This document shows positions 1 through 11,800 of a stretch of 64,000 nucleotides of DNA, piece after piece. The position numbers were made by a program, and so were the translations under genes. Source of the DNA: Pseudoalteromonas citrea (GTDB taxonomy: Bacteria; Pseudomonadota; Gammaproteobacteria; Enterobacterales; Alteromonadaceae); contig NZ_AHBZ03000023.1 in NCBI RefSeq assembly GCF_000238375.3, forward strand, positions 248,001-312,000. The letters are read 5' to 3'. Numbering within the stretch: position 1 is the first letter of the stretch; each line of letters opens with the position of its first letter. The notes under the pieces are model-generated. The model made no database searches. It saw only the letters and a program-made list of their open reading frames with translations, and was not told the DNA's origin.

Positions 1-2872
1 TTGTCACCGCCGCATCAATTATACTATCTATACCTCGAATATGGGCAGCAACTTCTCCAAGCTCAACTCGGTAACCCCTCACCTTTACTTGGTCATCATT
101 TCGAGAAATAAACTGAATATTACCGTTAGGCAAATATCGCACCAAGTCCCCAGTTCTAAATAGCGACTTATTTTTATCCCATGGGCATGGAATAAAGCTA
201 TCATGTGTTAATTCATCGCGATTCAAATATCCGCTAGCTAGGCATTCCCCTGCTATATAAAGTTCTCCGATTGCACCTTTTGGAATAAAGTGTTGCTCGC
301 CATTTAAAATGTAAAGCTGAGTATTAACCGTTGGCTTACCGATAGAAATAGGCTCTTTCGCCAGTAGTTTGGTAAACGCGGCATTAACCGTTGCCTCTGT
401 TGGGCCATAAGCATTAATTACACTACGATTAACTCTTTCACAATAGCTATGTAAATCCTTGACTAATACTTGACTAATATTATCACCACTCACAATAAGA
501 TCAACCGCGATATCGGAAGCTATAAGCTCAGGCAATACGAATTCCATCAGTAATGGCGTGGCATTAAATACCTTAATATCATTATTCTTGATCAATTTTG
601 CTAACGTTGCAGGGTGCTTTACTTCATGCTCTGTCGGTATAACAACTGTATTACCGAGAATAACTGCAATTAGCCCTTTTAACGATGCATCGAATGCATA
701 AGATGATACCCATAACCACCCATTATCACCTTCCATATTAAAACCATCCAATTGTTCTTTAAAAACATAGTAAAAGTTTAATAAGTTTTTATGAGTATTT
801 AATACACCTTTTGGCAAACCGGTCGAACCAGAAGTATAAATTGTATAAGCAACGTCAGTACTAAGTTTATTGGAAATCGCGGGTTGCATTTTACTCGTAT
901 CAATATCACTTTCTATATTAAGTAATTTCCCAGCAAAAAAAGATATCTTATCATGCGTATCACTATGGTATATTATCGTATTTATTCCCGCATCTTTAAT
1001 TATCATCTCATTTCTACGGCGGGGGTTTCCAGGTTCTAGGGGTATATATGGAACCCCAGCTTTCAACGCTGCTAACATTGCCACCACAGTGTCAATACTT
1101 CTATTTAAATATAATCCAATATACTCACCTGCCGGAGTCGTATTTAATAATACGCTGGAGAGTGCAGTTACCCTTCGATCTAACTCAGTAAAAGTGAGCT
1201 CCTGCTCCTCACAAATTAATGCTACTTTTTGAGAATATTGCTCAGCGGTTTTGCTAAATAATGATGAAATACTTTCACCCTCTAGGCTCTGAACGTTTCC
1301 ACCCGCTAATAATAATTGCTCTTCGACATCACTCGGCTCAGCGCAAAGCAGTGTGGATACCTGAACACTATCATCTTCCAATACTTGCTCAAGTAAGCTC
1401 GAATAAAAATCCACAAACCCCATGATGGTATCTTTTTCAAAAATGTCAGTACTATACAGTAACCCAACATCAACACTATTTTGGCTCCAGAATACTTGGA
1501 AACTAAGATCAAACTTTGTCTTCGTTTCCTCCATTTTTAACTCTGAAATACTCAGCTCATCAAACTCAAAGTGCTCACTTTCATTCCTAAGTAATGTAAA
1601 CCTGATTTGATGAACTGGGCTAAATGCTAAACTGCGTTCATGACCTAACTCGTTGACGATCGTGCTATAGTTTATTTCACCATTGGCCAATGACTGAACA
1701 TAATCTTTTTGTACCTCAGACAAATATTCTTTAAAAGTAGACTTGTCATCGACATCAAATCGCATCAACATTGTATCCGAAAAGCACCCTAGCATTGGTT
1801 CAAGCTTTTCATGATTTCTTTTATCTATTGGAGAACCCACGATTATATCGTTTGTTTGTGAATACGCACTCAATAATATTGAAAAGACCGTTTCATAAAA
1901 TAAATTAACGGTAATACCTCTGTGTTTACAATAAGCATCGACCTTGGCGGTCAATGCTGCAGGTAGAGTCGACCTTTGAAAGTCTCCTGCAAAAGTTTGC
2001 TGCTCAGGCCTTGGGTGATCTAACGGCAAATTATGTACTACAGGCATACCCTTAAGTTTATCTTGCCAGAATGCTAGTTGGACTTTTAACTGCTCACTAC
2101 TAACATCCCTTTGCCATTGAGCAAAGTCTGAATATTGAAGCGTTAACTCAGGCAGATCCGTCAAGTTCCCCAGCTTAATTGACTGATAGTTCTCAAAAAA
2201 CTCTTTCAGTAATATGTTGCTTGAATGATTATCAGATGCTATATGGTGTAAAACAACGACAAAAACTCCCACATCTTCTTGTTTTTGTATCCATGTACCC
2301 CTAATCATTAAATCTGACTCAAGATCAAATGCAGTTAAAAACTCCATACCAACTGCATCCTTAACCATACGTTCTTTCGATGCACTTGCCTCCTTTGAAA
2401 AATCAAGTACCTTAAGCTCAAGTCCAGTATCATACTCATTAACTCGTTGAAATGGGCCATCACTGTTTTCATGGTACGTCGTTCTTAGAATATGGTGTCT
2501 TTCAACAACTCTCGATAAAGCAACCTTCGCAATCTCTAAATCAAAACTTCCCTGTATTTCTACAGCAAAAGGAACGTTATAGTGAGTTGATGATTCCTCT
2601 AGCTGATCTATAAACCAAAAACGCTCTTGTTCATATGATAAAACTAACTCTCCATTATTCTCGTTATCCACTTTAAACGGTGCTTGATAAATAGTATCAG
2701 AAGAGTCATTCTCCATTAAAAACCTAATTATTTCTTCTTTGTGGCTCACAATTAAAGACTTTAATTCGCTCGGAAACTCACCCTTAATTAATTTGTATTT
2801 TAACAGCCCGCTTTCTTGATACAGTACAACCCCTGCATTTATCGCATTTGAAATTATTTGCTTTATATTCAT
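1..2872 (-). CDS. Non-ribosomal peptide synthetase, partial (docking-C-A..., runs off left edge)
   Basis: About 957 codons are visible and the 3' end lies outside the window. The N-terminus (MNIKQIISNAINAGVVLY) looks like a TubC-type docking domain. A condensation domain follows, with HHIASDN at residues 209-215, where the usual HHxxxDG ends in Gly. The adenylation domain shows YTSGSTGLPKG near residue 680, INAYGPTEATVN, and GDLVRYLPNG plus VKVRGYRVELGE at the edge. Pocket residues by alignment to GrsA read D-A-K-N-I-S-A-V-N, which I cannot assign. The start ATG overlaps the stop of the preceding NRPS gene as ATGA, so the two are translationally coupled. No carrier or thioesterase domain is inside the window. 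The family call is certain; the substrate is unknown. Confidence 0.95.
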   Translation of the reverse strand, partial: MNIKQIISNAINAGVVLYQESGLLKYKLIKGEFPSELKSLIVSHKEEIIRFLMENDSSDTIYQAPFKVDNENNGELVLSYEQERFWFIDQLEESSTHYNVPFAVEIQGSFDLEIAKVALSRVVERHHILRTTYHENSDGPFQRVNEYDTGLELKVLDFSKEASASKERMVKDAVGMEFLTAFDLESDLMIRGTWIQKQEDVGVFVVVLHHIASDNHSSNILLKEFFENYQSIKLGNLTDLPELTLQYSDFAQWQRDVSSEQLKVQLAFWQDKLKGMPVVHNLPLDHPRPEQQTFAGDFQRSTLPAALTAKVDAYCKHRGITVNLFYETVFSILLSAYSQTNDIIVGSPIDKRNHEKLEPMLGCFSDTMLMRFDVDDKSTFKEYLSEVQKDYVQSLANGEINYSTIVNELGHERSLAFSPVHQIRFTLLRNESEHFEFDELSISELKMEETKTKFDLSFQVFWSQNSVDVGLLYSTDIFEKDTIMGFVDFYSSLLEQVLEDDSVQVSTLLCAEPSDVEEQLLLAGGNVQSLEGESISSLFSKTAEQYSQKVALICEEQELTFTELDRRVTALSSVLLNTTPAGEYIGLYLNRSIDTVVAMLAALKAGVPYIPLEPGNPRRRNEMIIKDAGINTIIYHSDTHDKISFFAGKLLNIESDIDTSKMQPAISNKLSTDVAYTIYTSGSTGLPKGVLNTHKNLLNFYYVFKEQLDGFNMEGDNGWLWVSSYAFDASLKGLIAVILGNTVVIPTEHEVKHPATLAKLIKNNDIKVFNATPLLMEFVLPELIASDIAVDLIVSGDNISQVLVKDLHSYCERVNRSVINAYGPTEATVNAAFTKLLAKEPISIGKPTVNTQLYILNGEQHFIPKGAIGELYIAGECLASGYLNRDELTHDSFIPCPWDKNKSLFRTGDLVRYLPNGNIQFISRNDDQVKVRGYRVELGEVAAHIRGIDSIIDAAVT

Positions 2873-5800
2873 AACACCCCCTCCTCTATTACGTCCTCAA
2901 TTTGTGTGTTGTCCCTAATATCTTTTAATACAAGCCGGTTTTCAATTAAATCAGCCAATGATGAAATTGTTGGATACGTAAACACATCTTCCATACCTAT
3001 TTCGACTTGATATAAGTCTTTGACTCGCCGGACAACAGACAATACGGCAATCGAATGCCCTCCTAACTCAAAAAAGTCAGCCGTTACACTTAAGTTATCT
3101 GCATTCAGCTTCAATAACTCAGACCATATAGTTACCAGCTCCTTCTTAGTCTTTGTATCCGGAGCGATATAGCAACCTTGTGAGCCAACTCCCCCCGATT
3201 CAGGTAATGCCTTACGGTTAATTTTCCCATTCGGAGTTAATGGCCATTCCTGCACTATTTCAAATACGCTTGGGATCATGTATTCAGGTAATGCTGTTTT
3301 TAGTCGCTCTTTAACTTGTATGGCATATTCAGCAGTAATATTTTCCTCATTCTCAAATACAGCCTGCTCAGGCTTCACATATGCAACTAAGTGGTAATCA
3401 TCAGACTCATTTTTTTTGGCAGCAACCAAAGCTGACTCTACCCCTTCTTGAATGCTCAATTGATACTCGATCTCACCTATTTCAACTCTATACCCCCGAA
3501 TTTTAACTTGATCATCAATTCGCCCAATGTATTCCAAGTTCCCATCAGGTAAATAACACGCTAAGTCACCCGTTCTATATAGCCTTAAACTTGCCCCTTT
3601 TTGATTAGAGTCATAAAAAGGATTATCGATAAATTTTTCTGCTGTGAGCTCGGGCTGATTTAAATACCCTCTAGCTAAACCATCACCACCTACATATAAC
3701 TCTCCGACAGTTCCAACTGGCAATATACATAACTGCTCATTAAGTATATAAGCTTGCGTATTGTCCATAACCTTACCAATTGGTAACTCAATTGGTAATG
3801 ACTTTATATTGGCAGTTACATCATAAATAACACACCCAACCGTTGCCTCTGATGGTCCATAATGATTATAGATTTGACTCTTTGGAAATGCTTCTTGCAA
3901 CTTTAAGGCTAAATCACTACTAAATTTTTCACCGCCTATCACAAATACATGTTCCTGTTCATAGCAACGTTCACCTAACACGATGAGCATGCCTTCTACA
4001 TGTTTCGGGGTCATTCTCAATAATGCATTACTTTGTTGCGTCACTTCTTTTGCAAGATCGTTAACGACATTATCTTGAGCTAATAATTGAACCTTACCTC
4101 CAGTCAATAAAGGAATATATAAACTCGGCACACCAATATCAAAACCATGTGATGTCACAAGCATAGATCCCAACAGCGAGTCGCTATAGTAATGTGTCAT
4201 GCCAAAGTTTAAGTAGTCCATTAAACTATGATGGCTGATTTCAACACCCTTAGGTTTCCCTGTAGAACCTGAAGTATAAATTACATAAGCAACATCTGAG
4301 GGCGACGCCTTTTCAAGTTTATGATCACAACTATAACTATCTAACCAATCTAAGCTTTCATCTAGTAAACAAGTTTTTACACTACTTTGTGGAACTCGTG
4401 ATTGTAATGCTGAATCAACAAAGACCAACTCAACATTTGCATCTTCTATAATTTGCCCGTTGCGCTTTTCTGTATTGCTGGGTTCAAATGGAATATAAGC
4501 TGCACCTGAATTTAATACACTCAGTAAACAGACAAGAAGGTTTGGTGAGCGCTCTAAACAAACTCCAATATAGCTTCCTTTTCCAATTTTCTGCTCTTGT
4601 AGATAATGTGTCAACCTATTAACTTTCTCATTCAACTGTTGATATGTCATGGTTGCGTCGGCATGTTTAATTGCAATGTTATCCGGATGTTCAGCGGCCT
4701 GCCTTTCAAATAAAGTATTAATATTTTTCGTATTAACTGAACCGGACGGTGTCTCATTTAAGACATTGACTAAGTAGTTCACTTCCGACTCTGACAATAT
4801 AGGTAACTCATACGTCTTTGTCGAACTCACTACGTTTGCCAACCCATTCAGTAACCTAGCTAAATGATCATCCAACTGTTCAATATGTGCCTGAGTAAAT
4901 ATCGCAGTGTCATAAGTCCAGCGTAAATCAACTCCTTCTTCATTGATACTCATATTGATATTGAAATCAAATTTAGCCTGCACGAAGCTAGACTCTAACG
5001 GGCTAAGCTCTACGCCAGGTAAGTTAAATGATGCAACCTCTTCATCACTATTTAACCCCGAATTCATATTCGTGTTAAGTACAATTTGTACAAGTGGCGT
5101 ATGAGCTGTGCTTCTTGGTACTTTTAACCTTTCAACTATTTGTTCAAATGGTGCATCCTGATTAGATTGCGCATCCAAATGTACCTGTTTTACATGTGCC
5201 AAATAGTCTTCTAACTTTTCATAGTTCGTATTTAATCGTAATATTAGTGTGCTTACAAAAAAGCCTATCACCGGAGTCAGCTCTGCTTGTAATCGATTTG
5301 CTATTGGTGTCCCAACCACAATATCCGCACTATTACTGTGGCGAGATAGCACTAGAGCTAAAGCACTATGAAGCAACATGAAAGGAGTCAATTGGTTTTG
5401 TTTTGCTAGCTTATTTAAGCCACGTGCCACTTCAATTGGCAGTTGACGAGAAACTATAGCGCCTTGATATTCTTTAACCTCAGGTCTGGGTTTATCCAAA
5501 GGCAACCCATGTACTAAAGGTACATCAGCAAGCTGTTGCTCCCAATAGCTTAATTGCGACTCTAGTACTTCGCCCTTTAACCATTCTCTTTGCCATTGTG
5601 CATAATCTGAATACTGAATATCAAGTGCAGGTAATGGATTCGCTCGGCCTTCTGAGAAAGCTTGGTATAGCACAAAAAACTCTTTCGTTAGTACATCGAC
5701 CGACCAACCATCCGTAGCAATATGGTGCATATTAAACAACAGTACACCTGATTGAGATATACCAGAACTCGCATTATGATCTCTAAGATTAATATAGTTT

Positions 5801-8800
5801 GCACGGACCATTAAATCTTCTTTCAGATTAAATGCTAGTGCGACATCTTCTGCGATAAACTTTTGTAGTGCATCATCTTTTTCACCATCAGGTATAAATG
5901 AGAAATCATGCCTACCCAAAGAAAAAGCGAATTCTTGACGAATATGCTGTAAAGCTTCCTCACCTTCTTCAACATAAACAGTGCGTAGTACTTCATGGCG
6001 CTCAATTATCGTATTGAACACTCGCTCAACTAGACTAATATTAAGCGGTCCATCAACTTTAAATGCGGCTGGCATGTTATATTCCGCAGACCCTCCTTGC
6101 AATTGATCGATCAGCCATAGGCGCTGCTGCGCAAAAGAGACTACCGCCTTATCACTTGTGCGTTTAATTGCTTTAATTGAACCACGACTATTTTCAACAT
6201 TTCCAGAGTTAATAATAACCTTAGCTAAATCTTGCAGGATAGGGGTAGAAAATACAGTTTTAATTTCAAGTTCAACCCCCAGGTGCTTGCGTATCTCAGA
6301 CGATAAGCGCATAGAAAGTAGAGAATGCCCCCCTAGTTCAAAGAAACTCGCTGTAACACTGATTTTATCTTCAGGTACATCTAATAACTCAGCCCAAACT
6401 TTCACTAACACCTGTTCAGTATAAGTTTCAGCTTCTTTATATTCAACGTTTAGCATTGCATCACTAGGGTCTGGTAAAGCGTTGCGATTAATTTTACCGT
6501 TTGAGTTCAAAGGCCATAAATTCATTACTACAAACGCGTCTGGTACCATATAAGCTGGCAAAATAGTTTGTAAACTCTTTCTTATAGATTCCGTTAATAC
6601 AACTTTCATCTCATCGCTTTCGTCTCCAGGCAGCTCCGATACAGGTTTAACATAAGCAACCAATTGCTGAGTACCTAAATTACTCCCCTTTACCATCACT
6701 AGGGCAGATTCAACTTCTTTTAACTTACCCAATTGGTGTTCGATTTCTCCAAGTTCAATCCTAAACCCACGAACTTTTACTTGGTCGTCTATCCGACCTA
6801 AATACTCAAGCTCGCCATTTGACAAGTAACGGACGAGGTCTCCGGTTCTATATAACCGCTTACTGCTATTTAACGTAGCGGCATCATAGTATGGGTTATC
6901 TATAAACCGTTCTGAAGTCAACTCTGGTAAATTAAGATACCCTCTCGCAACCCCATCCCCACCTAGATATAGCTCTCCAGCAGTACCTCGAGGCACAACA
7001 TTTTTATTTGCATCTAAGATATACCCTTGGCTATTTGAAATGACCTGCCCAATACTCGGTGCACTCAATACTGCTTTATCAAATTGTGCAAAAGTAGAGT
7101 ACGTCGTATCTTCCGAAGGGCCATATAGATTATATACGGTCATATCGTTACTCTGTGCAAATATATCATTTACTAAGTTAGCTGAAAGAGCTTCACCTGC
7201 TAAATTAATAACTTGGGTGGTTTGAGGGATCGCATGGTTATCTATGAGTGCCTGCATAGCTGAGGGAACTGTATTAATCAATGTGACATCTAGCTCACTT
7301 GGCCCATGTAAGTCCATAACATTATTAACTATATGTGCTTTTGTACCTGAAATTAGTGGCAAAAACAGTTCATATACAGATAAGTCAAAGTTCAGCGACG
7401 TTGACGCTAAAACTGAAGACAACACATCTGAACTATATATTGATTTCGCCCAAAATAGCATTGCTAATGTATTCTGATGTTCAATTAACACACCTTTAGG
7501 CTGGCCCGTTGAGCCTGAAGTATAAATCACATACGCCAAGTGTGCCGCAGTTAAGCCTAATTCATCAACACGTATATTATGAGCCGGGTACTTTGCAAAC
7601 CCTACAGGACTTTCTATGCCACCTAAATTGTCAACATAAATCATTTCACCAGAAAATTCAGGCAACATATTGCGCAAACTAGAATGAGTTATCAGGACAT
7701 TTAACTCTGCATCTTTGAACATGTAACTTAAACGCTCTTGTGGATATTCCGGATCAAGGGGCACATATGCCCCTCCAGATTTAAGAACAGCAAGTATTGC
7801 AATTACCATTTCTAACGACCGATCCACACATACACCGACTAATGTATCTGGCATAACGTCTTGCCGTGCTCTAATACAATGCGCCAGCTGGTTGGCTCTA
7901 TCATTTAATGTTGCATAAGTTAAATCCTGGTTTTCAAAGGTTAAAGCAATATTATTCGGTGTGGCTTTAACTTGCTCCTCAAATATCTGATGAAGACATT
8001 TAGACTTAGGGTAATCCACTTGTGTACTATTGAAATCATTCAATAACGATGTCACTTCTGTATCCGATAACATTGATAACATTGGTACTTTTTTGTTTAC
8101 AGAACTAGCTTGAGCTAAGCTAGTCAAAAGGTTTGACAAATGAGAATTAAGTTGCTCAATATGTGCTTTCGTAAATAAGGCCTTATCATATATCCAATCT
8201 AATTTAATACCCTTTGCACTTATGCTCATGTCGATGCTCAAATCAAATTTGGCTTGGATTAAATCTGATTCTAGAGGGCGTAAATCAACACTAGGAAGTG
8301 CAAATGATGCTAAGTCATCTTCACTGTTTAATCCGTAGTCTGTGCTGGTAGTTAACATAATTTGAAATAGCGGTGAATGAGCCGTTGTCCGTGCGACTTT
8401 TAAACGCTCCACAAGTAACTCAAATGGTACATCTTGATTTACCTGCGCGTCTAAATGAACTTGCCTTACATGTGATAAATAGTCACTCAAATCATCATGT
8501 GCCGTATCAATCCGTAATACAAGCGTATTAACAAAGAAACCAATCAAAGGTTCCAGCTCTTCTTGCATACGGTTCGCTACTGGAGTACCGATGACAATAT
8601 CTGAGTTATTACTATGGCGTGATAAAACCAATGCAAGTGCACTGTGCAATAACATAAATGGTGTGAGTTGATGCTCTTGACTAAGCTTGCTTATCGCTTG
8701 CGCTGTACTTGCTGGCAGATTACTACTGACCTTTTCACCAGCATATTGTTTCACCTCAGGTCTTGGCAGGTCTAAACGTAAGCTGTGTACTGAGGGTAAC

Positions 8801-11800
8801 TCATTAAGCTGCTGCTCCCAATAGGCTAGTTGCAACTCTAGCACGTCACCTTGTAACCACTCTCGTTGCCAATACGCAAAATCCTTATATTGTATTTCTA
8901 GCTCTGGTAACGGACTTTCCTTTCCCTCCGCAAAGGCCTTATACAATGTATAAAACTCTTTCGTTAAAACTTCTATAGACCAGCCATCGCTGACTATATG
9001 GTGCATATTGAATAACAGTATGCCTTTGCCTGCGGTCAAACTCACATAGCTAGCACGAATCATCAGATCGGACTGTAAATCAAATGGTTTCTCAACATCT
9101 TCAACTATCAACCGCTGCAGCGCTATATTTTGTGCCTCATCAGTTAAGTGAGACAAATCAGCAAGTGTTAATTTAAACTCTGTCTCTTTACGTGTAATTT
9201 GTAGAGCTTCTTTTTCAGAATAGACTGTACGCAATATTTCATGGCGCGCAACAATGGTACTTAGCGTTTTTTCAACTAACGATGGCTTCAAATCCCCCTC
9301 AACTATAAATGCTGCTGGCATGTTATATTCTGCTGAACTCCCTTGCATTTGGTCAATAAACCACAAGCGCTGCTGCGCAAAAGATAGGGGGATCTCATCG
9401 CTTTCTTGTTCCATCGCAACTATGGTACCTCGGCTAACGCCACCTTTGTTCTTCGCAATAACCCCCGCAATCCCTTTAATAGTTGGCGCAGAAAACAAAG
9501 TATCAATATCAATTTCAATTTCAAAGTGCTTTCGTATTTTCGATAATAAACGTATAGACAATAAAGAATGACCACCTAATTCAAAAAAGTCAGCTGTAAC
9601 ACACACCTTATCAGCCTCTAAATTTAGTAGCTCTGTCCATATATCTAACAACTCCTTTTCAACATCGCTTTCTGGGGCAATACATACTGCTTCTATAATG
9701 CTCTCATTGAGTTTGCGTAATGCACTTTTGTTTATCTTACCATTAGGCGTTAATGGCCATTCATCTACTAATACGATGCTTGCCGGAACCATATATTGCG
9801 GTAATGCATCTTTTAAGTTCATATCAACAGTGTAAATTAATTCAGTTGTCTCACACGTGAGTCCCTCTGTAGAAGCCTTCACATAAGCCACTAAATATTT
9901 ATCACCGCCTTCATTCTCTTTGGTCATTACCAACGCAGAGTCAATAGTCGATTGCATGGATAAATGATATTCTATTTCACCAAGTTCAACTCGATAACCC
10001 AATAGCTTTACTTGGTCGTCTATACGTCCTATAAACTCTAAATTACCATCTGGTAGTAAACGAACTAAGTCTCCTGTTTTATATAAACGCTCACTGGTAC
10101 CTGACAGTGCCGAGTTAAAATAAGGGTTTGCAATAAAGCGTTCGGCAGTAAGCTCCGGGCTATTCAAATATCCCTTAGCAAGCCCTGAGCCTCCGATATA
10201 CAATTCACCTACCACTCCCGTCGGCAATATACACTGCCTTTCATCTAGAACATAGGCTTGTGCATTTGCCATCGCCTTACCTATCGGCAGTTCCTGTGGC
10301 AAGTTAGTTATATGTGCAGATACATCATAAATGATACACCCAACTGTAGACTCTGAAGGCCCATAGTGATTGTATATCTGGCTGTTTGGGAATGTAGTTT
10401 GTAATTTTTCTGCCAAAGCACTATCAAAACGCTCACCCCCAATCACAAAAACATGTTGATTAGCACAAACATCTTTGTTTAATAATAACAATACTCCTTC
10501 AACATGTTTGGGAGTCATTCTCAATAAAACGTTATCATCATTAATAATTTCTTTCGCTAAATCGTGTAATACATCCTGCTGCGATAGTAGCTTAACGGTG
10601 TCCCCAACCAATAAAGGAAGGTACAAACTTGGCACACCAATGTCAAAGCCATGAGAGGTTACCAAAAGAGAGCCGCATAGCGTGTTTTCGTAATAATGCT
10701 TCAACCCATAATTCAAATAATCCATTAAGCTCGCATGACTAATTTCAACACCTTTCGGTTTTCCTGTCGAACCTGAGGTATATATAACATATGCAGTATC
10801 ATTTGGTTCAATATGTTCATTTGGGTTAGATCTACTGAAGGTTTCTAACCAACTTACATTCTGTTCAATAACAAAAACATTAACTCTTTTATTTGGCACT
10901 TCAGATAATAAGGTTGGGCTAACGATCATTAACTCTAACTGTGTATCATCTATTATTTGCTGGTTTCTAACTTTCGTATTATTTGGCTCAAAAGGTATAT
11001 ATGCTGCGCCAGTTTTCAAAACAGCGAGTAAGCTGACCAATAAATTAACAGAGCGCTCCAAATAAACACCGACATACTTATCTTTACCAACCCCTTGAGA
11101 TATTAAGTAGTGCGCCAAGCGATTTGCTTGCTCATTGAGTTCTTTATAGGTCAAGTGTCGCTCACCCGACACCACCGCGATATCATTCGAGTGATTTAAT
11201 GTACGCTGCTCAAATAAAGCATGTACAGGTTCACTTTGTATATACTCTATAACATCGCCACGTGCATATTCAAGCTGTTGATCAACCTCACTTTTCGTTA
11301 GTAAGTTCACCTGACCAAGTATCTGATTATCATCTTTTAACACAGAGCGAATCAAAGTATTAAAATGACGAGCCATACTCTCAATTAAGTCTCGATCGAA
11401 GAGCTCTGCCAAATAATGCCAGTCTAACTTTATCTCCCCATCTGATTCTTCACCCTTTAAATACAAATCAAACATCACATTATTTTGATCATAATGTGTC
11501 ACAGAACAGGTGAGATCTTCAAATTCAAGTTCAGGTATTTCATTGTTTTGTAGGGTAAACATCACCTGAACTAATGGATTGCACGATGAAGTTCGGTCAT
11601 ACCCTTCTACAATTTCATTTACAATCTCCTCAAATGACACCTGCTGATTTTCCATTGCAGTAAGGACATTATTTTTACTCTGCTGCACCCCTTCACAAAA
11701 GCTCTGTTCCAAGTCGATGCTATGCCTTAATGTCAAGGTGTTAACAAAATAACCTATTAATCCAGCTAACCGATCATCCCCCCTGTTACCCACAGGGGTT

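Noticed and set aside
870-1232. 120-codon plus-strand ORF opposite the NRPS gene
   Set aside because: It is a shadow of the adenylation domain on the minus strand, like many other antisense frames over the NRPS genes.
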